From Rhodobacteraceae bacterium UBA1957 (GTDB lineage: Bacteria; Pseudomonadota; Alphaproteobacteria; Rhodobacterales; Rhodobacteraceae): a stretch of 17,715 nt of DNA. Positions 1 through 7,394 of this stretch are shown here, piece after piece (the stretch's first letter is position 1; each line of letters begins with the position of its first letter). The stretch spans positions 1 to 17,715 of the forward strand of contig DDEJ01000110.1 of assembly GCA_002336405.1 (NCBI GenBank). The letters are read 5' to 3'. The notes below the pieces were generated by a model. It saw only the letters and a program-made list of their open reading frames with translations, did no database searches and was not told where the DNA came from. A program made the position numbers and the translations under genes.

Positions 1-828
1 GCTGTTGCGGCAGACCCTGAAAAGGCACTCACAATAGGCTTTCACATCATAGCGATTGCGCGCCAACACCTGTTGATCGCAAGACAGCTCACGCAGTTGA
101 TCCACCTGCCGCTTCCAAAAAATAAACACCGGGTTCCAGAAAAAAAGCGGTCGCAATGCCTCGAGGGCGATTTCCCATTCGATATCGCCTTGCCGCAGAT
201 GTTGAAATTCATGCGCCAACGCCATCTTTAAATCGTCACTCTGGCCCAGCATTGCCGAGGGCAGAACAATATAGCGGCGGCGCAAGCTGCGGGTCGAAAA
301 CGGCACATGGCTGGTGTCTGACAGGCGTAAATGCAAGTTTCCGAACTGCCGCCATGCATGGCTGCGGCTGATGATATTGTTCAGCGCCATCATACTGCGT
401 AAAATTCTGACCGTCCCCACGCTAAATCCAATGATAACGCAGCCGGTCAAAATCACCGCTCCCGTGGTATTAAAGCCCACAAGCGCCGACATCATTTCGC
501 TGCGCAGACCCAGAAAATACTCCAATTGCGAGGGTTGCATGGCAAACCCGCCATTCAGGTATTGCGCCAAAACGATATCAGACAGGCTTATCGCATAGGA
601 TTGCGACACAGTTCCCGTCTCAATCAACATATCAAACGCAACCCCAAAAAACGGGCTGACGGCAACCGCCAAAAACACGCCGTTCAACAACCTCAGTTGC
701 AAACCAAAGGCCTGTGAAAATCCAAACCGACCCAAAATGAAACGCGCTAGCGACCAGATACTAAAAGCACATATCAACAAAATATTTGCATCAATATAAG
801 CGTTAATTAAGTAATTAATCAGGGTCAT
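1..828 (-). CDS. M56/BlaR1-like membrane metallopeptidase, C-terminal end cut off by the window edge
   Basis: The reading frame is open from the ATG at 828-826 to base 1, giving 276 codons without a stop. I translated it by hand. It has hydrophobic stretches near residues 13-35, 44-66 and 115-140. A zinc-protease motif HEFQH lies at residues 206-210, followed by RQGDIEWE, and ELSCDQ begins at Glu247. HExxH plus a downstream E-L-x-x-D is the pattern of M56 peptidases (BlaR1/MecR1), in which an external signal triggers cleavage of a partner BlaI-type repressor. The gene starts inside the end of the BlaI-like gene (14-nt overlap, different frame), preceded by GGAGG about 7 nt upstream of the ATG, so the two are a coupled sensor-repressor pair. 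The C-terminal sensor domain, if present, lies outside the window. No beta-lactamase gene is in view, so the ligand and target are unknown. Family assignment is firm; the role is inferred. Confidence 0.85.
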   Translation of the reverse strand, partial: MTLINYLINAYIDANILLICAFSIWSLARFILGRFGFSQAFGLQLRLLNGVFLAVAVSPFFGVAFDMLIETGTVSQSYAISLSDIVLAQYLNGGFAMQPSQLEYFLGLRSEMMSALVGFNTTGAVILTGCVIIGFSVGTVRILRSMMALNNIISRSHAWRQFGNLHLRLSDTSHVPFSTRSLRRRYIVLPSAMLGQSDDLKMALAHEFQHLRQGDIEWEIALEALRPLFFWNPVFIFWKRQVDQLRELSCDQQVLARNRYDVKAYCECLFRVCRNS

Positions 829-1210
829 TCTTTAACCTCCTATCAAGAAGTGCTCGAATTTCCTCTAGGGCCTGTTCCGACAATCCGTCATCATCTACCA
901 AACGCGCCACCAAAGAGGCAGGCGTATCGTCAAACAGTTTTGCAGACAGATTTTTTAACGACCTCGACTGATAGGCATCCTTGGCCAGAACCGGGGTGTA
1001 GACAAACGTCTTTCCCTCTTTGACACTGGTGACAAAGTTCTTTTGCTCCAGAATACGCATGATCGTCGCAGCCGACGTATACGCGAGATTTCGATCTACC
1101 GCGAGTTTGGCGATCAAGTCCCGCACGGTTCCCTGACCGATTTGCCACAGCACTGTCATGAATTCCAATTCAACTTCGGTCAGGAATTCACTTTTCTTTT
1201 TCTGTCGCAT
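815..1210 (-). CDS. BlaI/MecI/CopY-family transcriptional repressor
   Basis: This 131-residue protein has the usual length and pattern of BlaI/MecI penicillinase-repressor proteins. The N-terminal winged helix runs from about LTEVELEFMTVLW (residues 10-22) through TVRDLI and LAYTSAATIMRILEQKNFV. The wing is the KEGKTFVYTPV stretch, and the C-terminal dimerisation region follows. In this family the protein binds a dyad in its own promoter and is cut by the cognate M56 peptidase. Here that peptidase gene overlaps the end by 14 nt, which supports the pairing. The start at 1210-1208 is preceded by an AGGA sequence. A candidate operator dyad lies about 40-80 nt upstream. It follows the glycerol-type operon on the same strand after 101 nt with no clear terminator between, so read-through is possible. 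Its target genes cannot be told from this window. Confidence 0.9.
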   Translation of the reverse strand: MRQKKKSEFLTEVELEFMTVLWQIGQGTVRDLIAKLAVDRNLAYTSAATIMRILEQKNFVTSVKEGKTFVYTPVLAKDAYQSRSLKNLSAKLFDDTPASLVARLVDDDGLSEQALEEIRALLDRRLKNDPD

Positions 1211-1251
1211 CAGGTCGTCCTGTAATTTTGCGGCACTTTTGACCGCTTTTT

Positions 1252-1291
1252 GAAACTAAATACTATAACTTTCGTTTTACCAAGTAGTTTC
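1252..1291. promoter_or_regulatory. Candidate operator of the BlaI-M56 pair
   Basis: GAAACTA at 1252-1258 is matched by its exact inverse, TAGTTTC, at 1285-1291, with an AT-rich 26-nt centre. It lies upstream of the BlaI-like start. BlaI-family repressors bind dyads in their own promoter, so this is the best candidate site. The arms are short and the spacing is wide, so chance is not excluded. I see no strong -35/-10 pair inside it. Confidence 0.35.
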
Positions 1292-1311
1292 TGTCAGACC
1301 TTGGTTAAGCT

Positions 1312-1590
1312 TCATACCTTGCGGAAACAAAACACCGCCCAAAGCAAACTCAGCCCCAAAGGGGTCCAGAGCGGCATTCCCATCAATCCAAGCCAAGCCA
1401 GAAAAATATACACACTGCCCAAAAGTGCGATAAATAACCGATCGCCTCGGGTGGTTGTCAGGCCCAGAATACCCCTGCGTTCCGCCCCGCCAGGGCTGCG
1501 TATTTCAATCACAATCAACACCGCAATTGCGCTGAAGATCCCGACAAACACCAGTGCAGTCGGCCAGGTCCACGCCATCCAAATCAGCAT
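1312..1590 (-). CDS. glpU: DUF2160 small membrane protein of the glycerol-type ABC transporter
   Basis: This 92-residue protein is very hydrophobic, with about three membrane spans: residues 2-28, 52-72 and 74-90. A charged loop, IEIRSPGGAERRGILG, lies between the first and second. It matches the DUF2160 family that travels with glycerol ABC transporters of rhizobia and roseobacters, where it is called GlpU. Its biochemical role is not established; it may be an accessory subunit of the permease. The ATG overlaps the stop codon of the preceding permease gene by one base (TAATG), so it is the last translationally coupled gene of the operon. I assign the symbol from family and position. The transport substrate is inferred from the family, since no glycerol kinase or glycerol-3-phosphate dehydrogenase gene is in view. 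Confidence 0.8.
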   Translation of the reverse strand: MLIWMAWTWPTALVFVGIFSAIAVLIVIEIRSPGGAERRGILGLTTTRGDRLFIALLGSVYIFLAWLGLMGMPLWTPLGLSLLWAVFCFRKV

Positions 1591-2402
1591 TATACCCTCC
1601 CCAGGGCAAAGCCCTTGGCAATATAGTTACGCACGAAATAAATTACGATTGCGCCAGGAATGATGGTCAGCGTACCCGCGGCCGCCAGCAGCCCCAACTC
1701 ATAACCTGCGCTTGAGGCAGTTTTTGTCATTGTAGCGGCAATTGGCTTTGCAGCCACAGCAGTCAGGGTCTTGGCCAAAAGCAGCTCAACCCAGGAAAAC
1801 ATGAAACAAAAAAACGCTGCGACCCCGACCCCAGCCTTGATTGAAGGCAAAAAGATCGTCATGAAAAAGCGCGGGAAACTATAGCCGTCGACTGCGGCGG
1901 TTTCATCCAATTCCTTTGGCACCCCCCCCATAAACCCCTCAAGGATCCAAACTGCGAGCGGTATATTAAACAGACAATGGGCCAGCGCCACAGCCAGATG
2001 GGTGTCAAACAACTCAACCGCCGAATACAGCTGAAAGAACGGCAGCGCAAACACTGCCGCCGGTGCCATCCGATTGGTCAAAAGCCAAAAGAATAGGTGT
2101 TTGTCACCCAGAAAACTATAACGCGAGAACGCATAGGCCGCAGGCAGCGCCACTGTTATCGAAATCACCGTATTCAGAGACACATAGATAATTGAGTTGA
2201 TATACCCCCAATACCATGTGGGGTCAGTGAAAATCACCCGGTAGTTATCAAAGGTCCAAGTCTGTGGAAACAGGGAGAACCCTGATAGAATTTCGCCAGT
2301 GGTCTTGAAACTCATCGCCACCAGCCAATAGATCGGCAGCATGAGAAACAGCGTATAAAGGATTGGGATCAGAATGCTCAGACGCATTTTTGGCTGGGTC
2401 AT
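1590..2402 (-). CDS. glpQ: ABC transporter permease, MalG type (glycerol-type transporter)
   Basis: This is a 270-residue inner-membrane permease. The first span is near residues 9-31, and further spans follow through the protein. The cytoplasmic EAA-loop, which contacts the ATPases, reads ELDETAAVDGYSFPRFFMTI in the second half. The EL-EAA-D-G pattern is typical of MalG-like carbohydrate permeases. It pairs with the MalF-like permease encoded just upstream, which it overlaps by four bases (ATGA), and it is followed by the DUF2160 gene with a one-base overlap. In rhizobia and roseobacters this set (GlpP/GlpQ with two ATPases, a large binding protein and GlpU) imports glycerol. The family is certain. 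The substrate, and hence the symbol, rests on operon composition. Confidence 0.88.
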   Translation of the reverse strand: MTQPKMRLSILIPILYTLFLMLPIYWLVAMSFKTTGEILSGFSLFPQTWTFDNYRVIFTDPTWYWGYINSIIYVSLNTVISITVALPAAYAFSRYSFLGDKHLFFWLLTNRMAPAAVFALPFFQLYSAVELFDTHLAVALAHCLFNIPLAVWILEGFMGGVPKELDETAAVDGYSFPRFFMTIFLPSIKAGVGVAAFFCFMFSWVELLLAKTLTAVAAKPIAATMTKTASSAGYELGLLAAAGTLTIIPGAIVIYFVRNYIAKGFALGRV

Positions 2403-3262
2403 TTGACATCATCCTTTGTCATCAGCGTGTAGAACAACCAAGAGATCAAAAGCGTGATTGCAAAATAGATCAACGACATCGCCGCAGCCGGACCCAAGTC
2501 AAACTGACCGAGCGCTATTTTCACAAGATCGATCGACAGCAAGGTCGTTGAATTTCCGGGCCCACCACCGGTCAGGACGAATATCTCGGTATAGATATTA
2601 AAACTGTCCATGAACCGCAGCAAAATGGCGATGGTCAACACCTGTTTCATTTTAGGCAGTTGAATGTATCGAAACACGGCCCATTTGCTTGCGCCATCAA
2701 TTTTGGCGGCCTGATAATAGGCATCCGGGATCGACACCAGACCTGCATAGCTGAGCAAAACCACCAGCGATGTCCAGTGCCAGACATCCATGGTGATGAT
2801 CGTCGCCCAAGCGGCAAACGGGTCCTGGGTCATATTATAATCAATGCCCAGCGTATGGTTCATAAAATACCCAAGCAAGCCGATGTCAGGCAGGGTAAAG
2901 ATATTCCACATCGCACCAACCACATTCCAAGGAATCAGCATCGGCAGCGCCATAGTGACCAGAAAAAACGGCACCCAGATGCCTTGACGCGGCATCGCCA
3001 GCGCGATGGCAATTCCCAGCGGCACCTCTATCACAAGGATCAACCCTGTGAACATAAACTGCCGTCCCAAGGCGGCGTGGAACCGATCCGAATTCAGCAA
3101 CTTTTCGAACCAGCCCAAGCCCTCCCAGAAAAACAGATTGTTTCCAAAGGTTTCCTGCACCGAATAATTCACCACGGTCATCATTGGTATCAGCGCGTTG
3201 AACGCCACAAGCAACAATACTGGCAGCACCAAAAACCAAGCTTTTTGATAGGTTTTTTTCAT
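2399..3262 (-). CDS. glpP: ABC transporter permease, MalF type (glycerol-type transporter)
   Basis: This is a 287-residue permease. It begins with a short basic stretch (MKKTYQKAW) and a first span near residues 9-30. A periplasmic loop and further spans follow. The EAA-loop reads AYYQAAKIDGASKWAVFRYIQLP in the second half, followed by the usual GGGPGNSTTLLS turn of MalF-like proteins. It forms the membrane channel with the MalG-type partner downstream. The start ATG overlaps the stop of the ATPase gene upstream by four bases, and its own stop overlaps the next start in the same way, so the genes are probably translated as a coupled unit. Function as half of the transmembrane pore is firm; glycerol as the substrate is inferred from the operon as a whole. 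Confidence 0.88.
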   Translation of the reverse strand: MKKTYQKAWFLVLPVLLLVAFNALIPMMTVVNYSVQETFGNNLFFWEGLGWFEKLLNSDRFHAALGRQFMFTGLILVIEVPLGIAIALAMPRQGIWVPFFLVTMALPMLIPWNVVGAMWNIFTLPDIGLLGYFMNHTLGIDYNMTQDPFAAWATIITMDVWHWTSLVVLLSYAGLVSIPDAYYQAAKIDGASKWAVFRYIQLPKMKQVLTIAILLRFMDSFNIYTEIFVLTGGGPGNSTTLLSIDLVKIALGQFDLGPAAAMSLIYFAITLLISWLFYTLMTKDDVK

Positions 3263-4356
3263 TCTGCGGCCTCCAACGCTTGGGTGGCGATCCAGCCATC
3301 GCGATAAAGCCGGGTCTTGCTGGGGTCAAAGCGCAAATGGGTCGCCGCGCCCTGCACCGGTGCAGCACCTTCCACAATCACTTTGATCAAGGTCTCTCCC
3401 ACTACGGTATCAACCACGCTGTGACGGCCAATATCTGCCACCTTTCGCACAGTTGCCGGCACACCAGTCGCGCCAAATGTGATAAATTCAGGCCGGATGC
3501 CGATCTGGGTTAGCCCCGCGCCCTGATCCACAGTTCCAGCCTCAATCGGGCCTTCCAAAACCACGGTGTGACCTTCAAACAGCGCCTGACCGTTCTGTAC
3601 GTTACACGGCAAAATATTCATCCCCGGCGAGCCGATAAAATGGCCAACAAACGTATGGGTGGGGCGTTCAAAAAGCTCAACCGGAGTGCCAATCTGAACA
3701 ATCTGTCCATCCTCCATGACAACGACTTGATCCGCAAAGGTCAACGCTTCGGTCTGATCATGGGTGACATAGATCATCGTGGCACGCACTTTTTGATGCA
3801 GTTCTTTCAACTTCGAGCGCAACGTCCATTTAAGATGTGGATCGATCACCGTTAAAGGTTCGTCGAACATCACGACATTGACGTCATCGCGCACCAGACC
3901 GCGCCCCATAGAAATTTTTTGCTTATTGTCGGGTGACAAGCCCGCCGCAGGTTTCCGCAGCATCTCAGTGACATCAAGCATTTCAGCAATTTTGGTCACT
4001 CGGTCTTTGACCACCGCTTCATCAACACCGCGGTTACGCAGCGGAAAGGCCAGATTATTATAGACGGTCATGGTGTCATAAATGACTGGAAACTGAAATA
4101 CTTGGGCAATATTCCGCTGCTCTGGCGGCAAATCAGTAACATCTTTTCCGTCAAATAAAATACGGCCCTCAGAAGGCGCCAACAAGCCCGAGATAATGTT
4201 TAACAGGGTGGATTTACCACAACCCGACGGCCCAAGCAGCGCGTAAGCACCGCCATCATGCCAATCGAGATCAATGTCCTTCAGCACGTAATCATCCGGC
4301 CCTTTCGGGTTAGGCAGATAGCTGTGCCGCAATTGAGAGAGGGTTATTCTTGCCAT
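3259..4356 (-). CDS. glpT: ABC transporter ATPase with degenerate signature motif (glycerol-type transporter)
   Basis: This is a 365-residue nucleotide-binding subunit with a C-terminal TOBE-like regulatory region. Walker A is GPSGCGKS (residues 42-49), the Q-loop glutamine is Q88 (VFQF), Walker B plus catalytic glutamate is MFDE (E166), and the switch histidine is H199 (THDQTEA). The signature motif, normally LSGGQ, is LSPDN at 140-144, followed by KQKISMGRGLVR. The D-loop is LTVID rather than LSNLD. Its ATP site can therefore be complete only if the partner ATPase supplies the signature, and the upstream gene does. The ATG lies 14 nt after that gene's stop with no strong ribosome-binding site, suggesting coupling. 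It overlaps the permease gene downstream by four bases. Here glpT means the ABC ATPase of rhizobial nomenclature, not the E. coli glycerol-3-phosphate antiporter. Confidence 0.88.
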   Translation of the reverse strand: MARITLSQLRHSYLPNPKGPDDYVLKDIDLDWHDGGAYALLGPSGCGKSTLLNIISGLLAPSEGRILFDGKDVTDLPPEQRNIAQVFQFPVIYDTMTVYNNLAFPLRNRGVDEAVVKDRVTKIAEMLDVTEMLRKPAAGLSPDNKQKISMGRGLVRDDVNVVMFDEPLTVIDPHLKWTLRSKLKELHQKVRATMIYVTHDQTEALTFADQVVVMEDGQIVQIGTPVELFERPTHTFVGHFIGSPGMNILPCNVQNGQALFEGHTVVLEGPIEAGTVDQGAGLTQIGIRPEFITFGATGVPATVRKVADIGRHSVVDTVVGETLIKVIVEGAAPVQGAATHLRFDPSKTRLYRDGWIATQALEAAE

Positions 4357-4370
4357 ATCTGATGCTCTAC

Positions 4371-5435
4371 TTACGCCACACGTTGACCGTCAGCAGCAAA
4401 GTAAAAGCACTTTGTCGGGTCAAGATAAAAGGGATGTACTGCGCCGATTTCGTAACTATGAACGCCATGCGCCAATGACACCCAAACGTCTTTGCCTATT
4501 GAGAAATGCGCGCTGCTGTCCGACCCGCTGAGTTCAGTCACCAACACAGTGCCTGTCAGCGGCACACAGGCTGTTTGAGTTTTCACTGGCGCAACATGAT
4601 TGGGCCGGACCGCGACTTGATAGATCCCGTCGCGCAGCGCTGCTGCGTCCCCCGACAATTCCCAACTGGTCTCAGGGTTCAAATGCGCGGTTGTTCCATT
4701 TTTTGTGATCTGAGCGGCATTGATTGGCGGATCAGAGAATACATTTGCCGATGTGAAATCATGGGGCCGGTGATATAATTCGCTGGTTGGGCCGAACTGA
4801 GACACCCGCCCATCAGAAATCAGCGCCGTCTCTCCGCCCAGCAGCAGCGCCTCTTCCGGCTCGGAAGTGGCATAGACCACAACCGCTCCACGGCCAGCAA
4901 ACAACACCGGCAATTGCTCGCGCAGTTCTTCACGCAGTTTAAAATCCAGATTGGCCAAGGGTTCGTCTAGAAACACCGCCTTGCTTTGTTTTACGATGGC
5001 GCGGGCAAGCGCTGTGCGCTGTTGCTGGCCGCCCGACAGCTCTTGTGGCCGCCGCGCCAGCAATGGTCTGATCTGCAGGATGTCAGCCGCCTCTTCCACC
5101 CGCCCTTGCAACTCGGAGCCAGATATTCCAGCGAGTTTAAGCGGTGAGGCAATGTTATCAAACACCGTCATATGCGGATAATTTACAAAAAACTGATGCA
5201 CGAGGGATATGTTACGCTTTTGTGTCGACAACGCCGTAATATCGGCACCGTCCATCAAAATCTTACCGCCGGCGACCGGATCTAAACCAGCCATCAATTT
5301 GATCAAAGAAGTTTTCCCCGACCCTGTTTCACCTAACAGAACGTTGAAATGCCCAGGCTTTAATAGCAGGGTCGTGGGCTTGATATGGCACACCCCCCCC
5401 ACCTGTTTGGAAATATTTCTCAGCTCAAGCGTCAT
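4371..5435 (-). CDS. glpS: ABC transporter ATPase lacking the switch histidine (glycerol-type transporter)
   Basis: This is a 354-residue nucleotide-binding subunit. Walker A is GETGSGKT (35-42), the Q-loop is VHQF (Q81), the signature is a perfect LSGGQ (133-137), Walker B is VFLDE (E158), and the D-loop is LANLD. Where other ATPases have the switch histidine (THDxxEA), this protein has ATSEPEEA, with Ser191 in the histidine position. A TOBE-type domain fills the C-terminal third. Together with the neighbouring ATPase it should form a heterodimer with one good and one poor ATP site. It is the first gene after the inter-cistronic hairpin, 142 nt behind the binding-protein gene, with an AAGAGA ribosome-binding site before the ATG. 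The family is certain; the symbol follows the rhizobial glycerol operon. Confidence 0.88.
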   Translation of the reverse strand: MTLELRNISKQVGGVCHIKPTTLLLKPGHFNVLLGETGSGKTSLIKLMAGLDPVAGGKILMDGADITALSTQKRNISLVHQFFVNYPHMTVFDNIASPLKLAGISGSELQGRVEEAADILQIRPLLARRPQELSGGQQQRTALARAIVKQSKAVFLDEPLANLDFKLREELREQLPVLFAGRGAVVVYATSEPEEALLLGGETALISDGRVSQFGPTSELYHRPHDFTSANVFSDPPINAAQITKNGTTAHLNPETSWELSGDAAALRDGIYQVAVRPNHVAPVKTQTACVPLTGTVLVTELSGSDSSAHFSIGKDVWVSLAHGVHSYEIGAVHPFYLDPTKCFYFAADGQRVA

Positions 5436-5524
5436 AAGTTCTCTTTTCAGTATCTACACCAGATCTGTGATGGGTACGGGTCTCTGGCACCGCCTATCGC
5501 TTACATGCGCCCCGGTCTTTTAAA

Positions 5525-5549
5525 GTCAGGGCCCAAAGTGGGCCCTGAC
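5525..5549 (-). terminator. Perfect hairpin between the binding-protein gene and the transporter genes
   Basis: The arms GTCAGGGCCC (5525-5534) and GGGCCCTGAC (5540-5549) pair over 10 bp with a 5-nt loop. On the minus transcript it is followed by TTTAAAA, a weak U tract. It sits in the 142-nt gap after the stop of the solute-binding protein gene and before the first ATPase. In binding-protein operons such structures stop part of the transcription or protect the upstream mRNA, so the binding protein is made in excess. The structure is seen directly; the role is inferred from its place. Confidence 0.7.
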
Positions 5550-5577
5550 CATACCTAAGGTTACCATTTACAAACGG

Positions 5578-7314
5578 TTATTGCGACGCCCAACGGGCAA
5601 CCAGTGCTTCATAATTCACTGTTTGACCCTGTGGCTTTTCATTGGCCAGCAGTGGCTTGGCACCACCATTGGCAAACCAATAGGCTTCATCGCGTTCTTC
5701 GTTCAGGCGCGGGCCACAACCACCATATACATTGGCAGCCTCATCGGCGGCCTGCATACGTGCCATTGTGATATCCATTTCACCTGCGAGACGATCCATT
5801 GCCTCTTGCGGGGTAAACGCTCCCGAGTTCACATCACCGATCTGCTGCCACCAGATTTGTGCCAACTTTGGGTAATCAGGTACGTTGATCCCGGTTGGCG
5901 ACCATGCCACGCGGTCAGGCGAACGATAGAACTCGACCAGACCACCCAGTTTGCCAGCCCGCTCCGTAAAGGAGGAGTGATTGACGGAACTGTCGCGGAT
6001 AAAGGTCAGACCCACATGCGACTTTTTCACATCGACCGTCTTGGAGACCACGAACTGTGCATAGAGCCACGCGGCTTTTGCGCGCTTTTCTGGTGTCGAC
6101 TTCAGGATTGTCCAGGATCCAACATCCTGATAACCAACCTTCTGTCCCTCTTCCCAATACGGGCCATGCGGGCTTGGAGCCATCCGCCAGAGCGGTGTAC
6201 CTTCGGCGTCAACTGTGTTGTTGCCCGCGGACTGCGGTGCCACCATGTCGGCGGTAAAGGCGGTGTACCAGAAAATTTGCTGAGCCACATTGCCTTGGGC
6301 CAATGCCGGCAAAGATTGATAGAAATCATAGCTCGCCGCACCGGGAGGGGCGTAGTTGCGCAGCCATTCATCCCATTTTCGGATCGCATAGACCGCCGCT
6401 GGGCCGTTGGCTGCCCCACCGCGGCTGACGGATGCGCCAACAGGGTTACAGGTTCCCGCTTCCATCCGAATACCCCATTCATCGATTGGAATACCGTTCG
6501 GCTCGCCTTTTGATCCTGCACCAGCCATTGATAGCCACGCATCAGTCATGCGCCAACCAAGATCAGGCGCACGTTTGCCGTAATCCATATGGCCATAGAT
6601 GGTGTTCCCATCAATTTCTTTAACATCCTTCGAGAAGAATTCCGCGATGTCTTCATAGGCCGACCAATTCACAGGCACGCCAAGATCATAGCCATATTTG
6701 GCCTTGAAAGCGTCTTGCAGATCGGTACGGTCAAACCAGTCTTTGCGGAACCAATACAGGTTGGCAAACTGCTGATCAGGCATCTGATAAAGATCGCCAT
6801 CGGGACCAGTGGTAAACTGGGTGCCCATAAAGTCATCCAGATCAAGGCCCGGGTTTGTCACATCTGCGCCAGAACCCGCCATGAAATCTGTCAGGTTGAC
6901 CGCCAGCTGCAAGCGCGAGTGGGTCCCGATCAAGTCACTGTCGTTGACATAGGCGTCATACAGATTGCGGCCGGTTTGCATTTGCGTTTGTACGGCCTGT
7001 ACGACCTCACCCTCGCCCAGAATCTGATGGTTGACCTTGATTCCGGTAATCTCTTCAAACGCTTTGGTCAGCACTTCAGACTCGTACGAATGGGTTGGTA
7101 TACCCTCTGACAGTACATTGACCTCCATGCCCGCAAAAGGCTTGGAAGCGTTGATAAACCACTTCATTTCTGACAGCTGTTCCGATTTTGACAGCACTGA
7201 TGGCTGAAATTCTTGGTCAACCCATTTTTGGGCTGCCGCTTCATCGGCAATAGCTGTTGTTGACCCCGCAATGACGGCAGATACCGCTACTGCGGAGAGC
7301 AGATACTTACGCAT
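5578..7314 (-). CDS. glpV: Large periplasmic solute-binding protein (glycerol-type ABC transporter)
   Basis: I take the start as the ATG at 7314-7312 (578 residues). An in-frame ATG five codons earlier is possible, but the ribosome-binding sequence GGGAGGA lies over it and about 6 nt before the chosen start. The protein begins with a clear signal peptide, MRKYLLSAVAVSAVIAG, with probable cleavage after AIA at residue 23. The mature part is much longer than usual sugar-binding proteins (about 400 residues). It contains extracellular-binding-protein blocks such as WFINASKPFAGMEVNVLSEG and YQMPDQQFANLYWFRKDWFD. Two cysteines, at about 289 and 533, could form a disulphide. It delivers substrate to the permease encoded downstream; in rhizobia this subunit (GlpV) belongs to the glycerol importer. 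There the binding-protein gene is, as I recall, last in the operon, whereas here it is first. Confidence 0.87.
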   Translation of the reverse strand: MRKYLLSAVAVSAVIAGSTTAIADEAAAQKWVDQEFQPSVLSKSEQLSEMKWFINASKPFAGMEVNVLSEGIPTHSYESEVLTKAFEEITGIKVNHQILGEGEVVQAVQTQMQTGRNLYDAYVNDSDLIGTHSRLQLAVNLTDFMAGSGADVTNPGLDLDDFMGTQFTTGPDGDLYQMPDQQFANLYWFRKDWFDRTDLQDAFKAKYGYDLGVPVNWSAYEDIAEFFSKDVKEIDGNTIYGHMDYGKRAPDLGWRMTDAWLSMAGAGSKGEPNGIPIDEWGIRMEAGTCNPVGASVSRGGAANGPAAVYAIRKWDEWLRNYAPPGAASYDFYQSLPALAQGNVAQQIFWYTAFTADMVAPQSAGNNTVDAEGTPLWRMAPSPHGPYWEEGQKVGYQDVGSWTILKSTPEKRAKAAWLYAQFVVSKTVDVKKSHVGLTFIRDSSVNHSSFTERAGKLGGLVEFYRSPDRVAWSPTGINVPDYPKLAQIWWQQIGDVNSGAFTPQEAMDRLAGEMDITMARMQAADEAANVYGGCGPRLNEERDEAYWFANGGAKPLLANEKPQGQTVNYEALVARWASQ

Positions 7315-7364
7315 CTTGTCTCCTCCCATTATATCGATTTGAGCCGGGCATTGCCGACAGGTTC

Positions 7365-7394
7365 ATAGTTGAACAATGGAGACCCGCTTGTCAA
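7365..7394 (-). promoter_or_regulatory. Candidate sigma-70-type promoter of the glycerol transporter operon
   Basis: On the minus strand a perfect TTGACA (-35) occupies 7394-7389. It is followed after 18 nt by AACTAT (7370-7365), a weak -10. Transcription would begin near 7358, leaving a leader of about 45 nt before the glpV start. The -35 touches the ACTAAA-AG-TTTAGT palindrome at 7394-7407, so a repressor there would block polymerase. The -10 is poor, so this is a candidate only. Confidence 0.45.

Noticed and set aside
2660..3307. A 215-codon plus-strand open frame opposite the MalF-type permease gene
   Set aside because: The product is His/Gln/Arg-rich without domains, and the minus-strand permease is certain.
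3259..4356. Degenerate LSPDN signature as a sign of a dead ATPase gene
   Set aside because: All other catalytic motifs are intact, the frame is full length, and the partner ATPase supplies a perfect LSGGQ, so specialised asymmetry is more likely than decay.
5581..6513. A 310-codon open frame on the plus strand opposite the solute-binding protein gene
   Set aside because: It is fully antisense to a gene with clear signal peptide and family motifs; its translation has no recognisable domain and is rich in Arg, His and Cys, as antisense frames often are.
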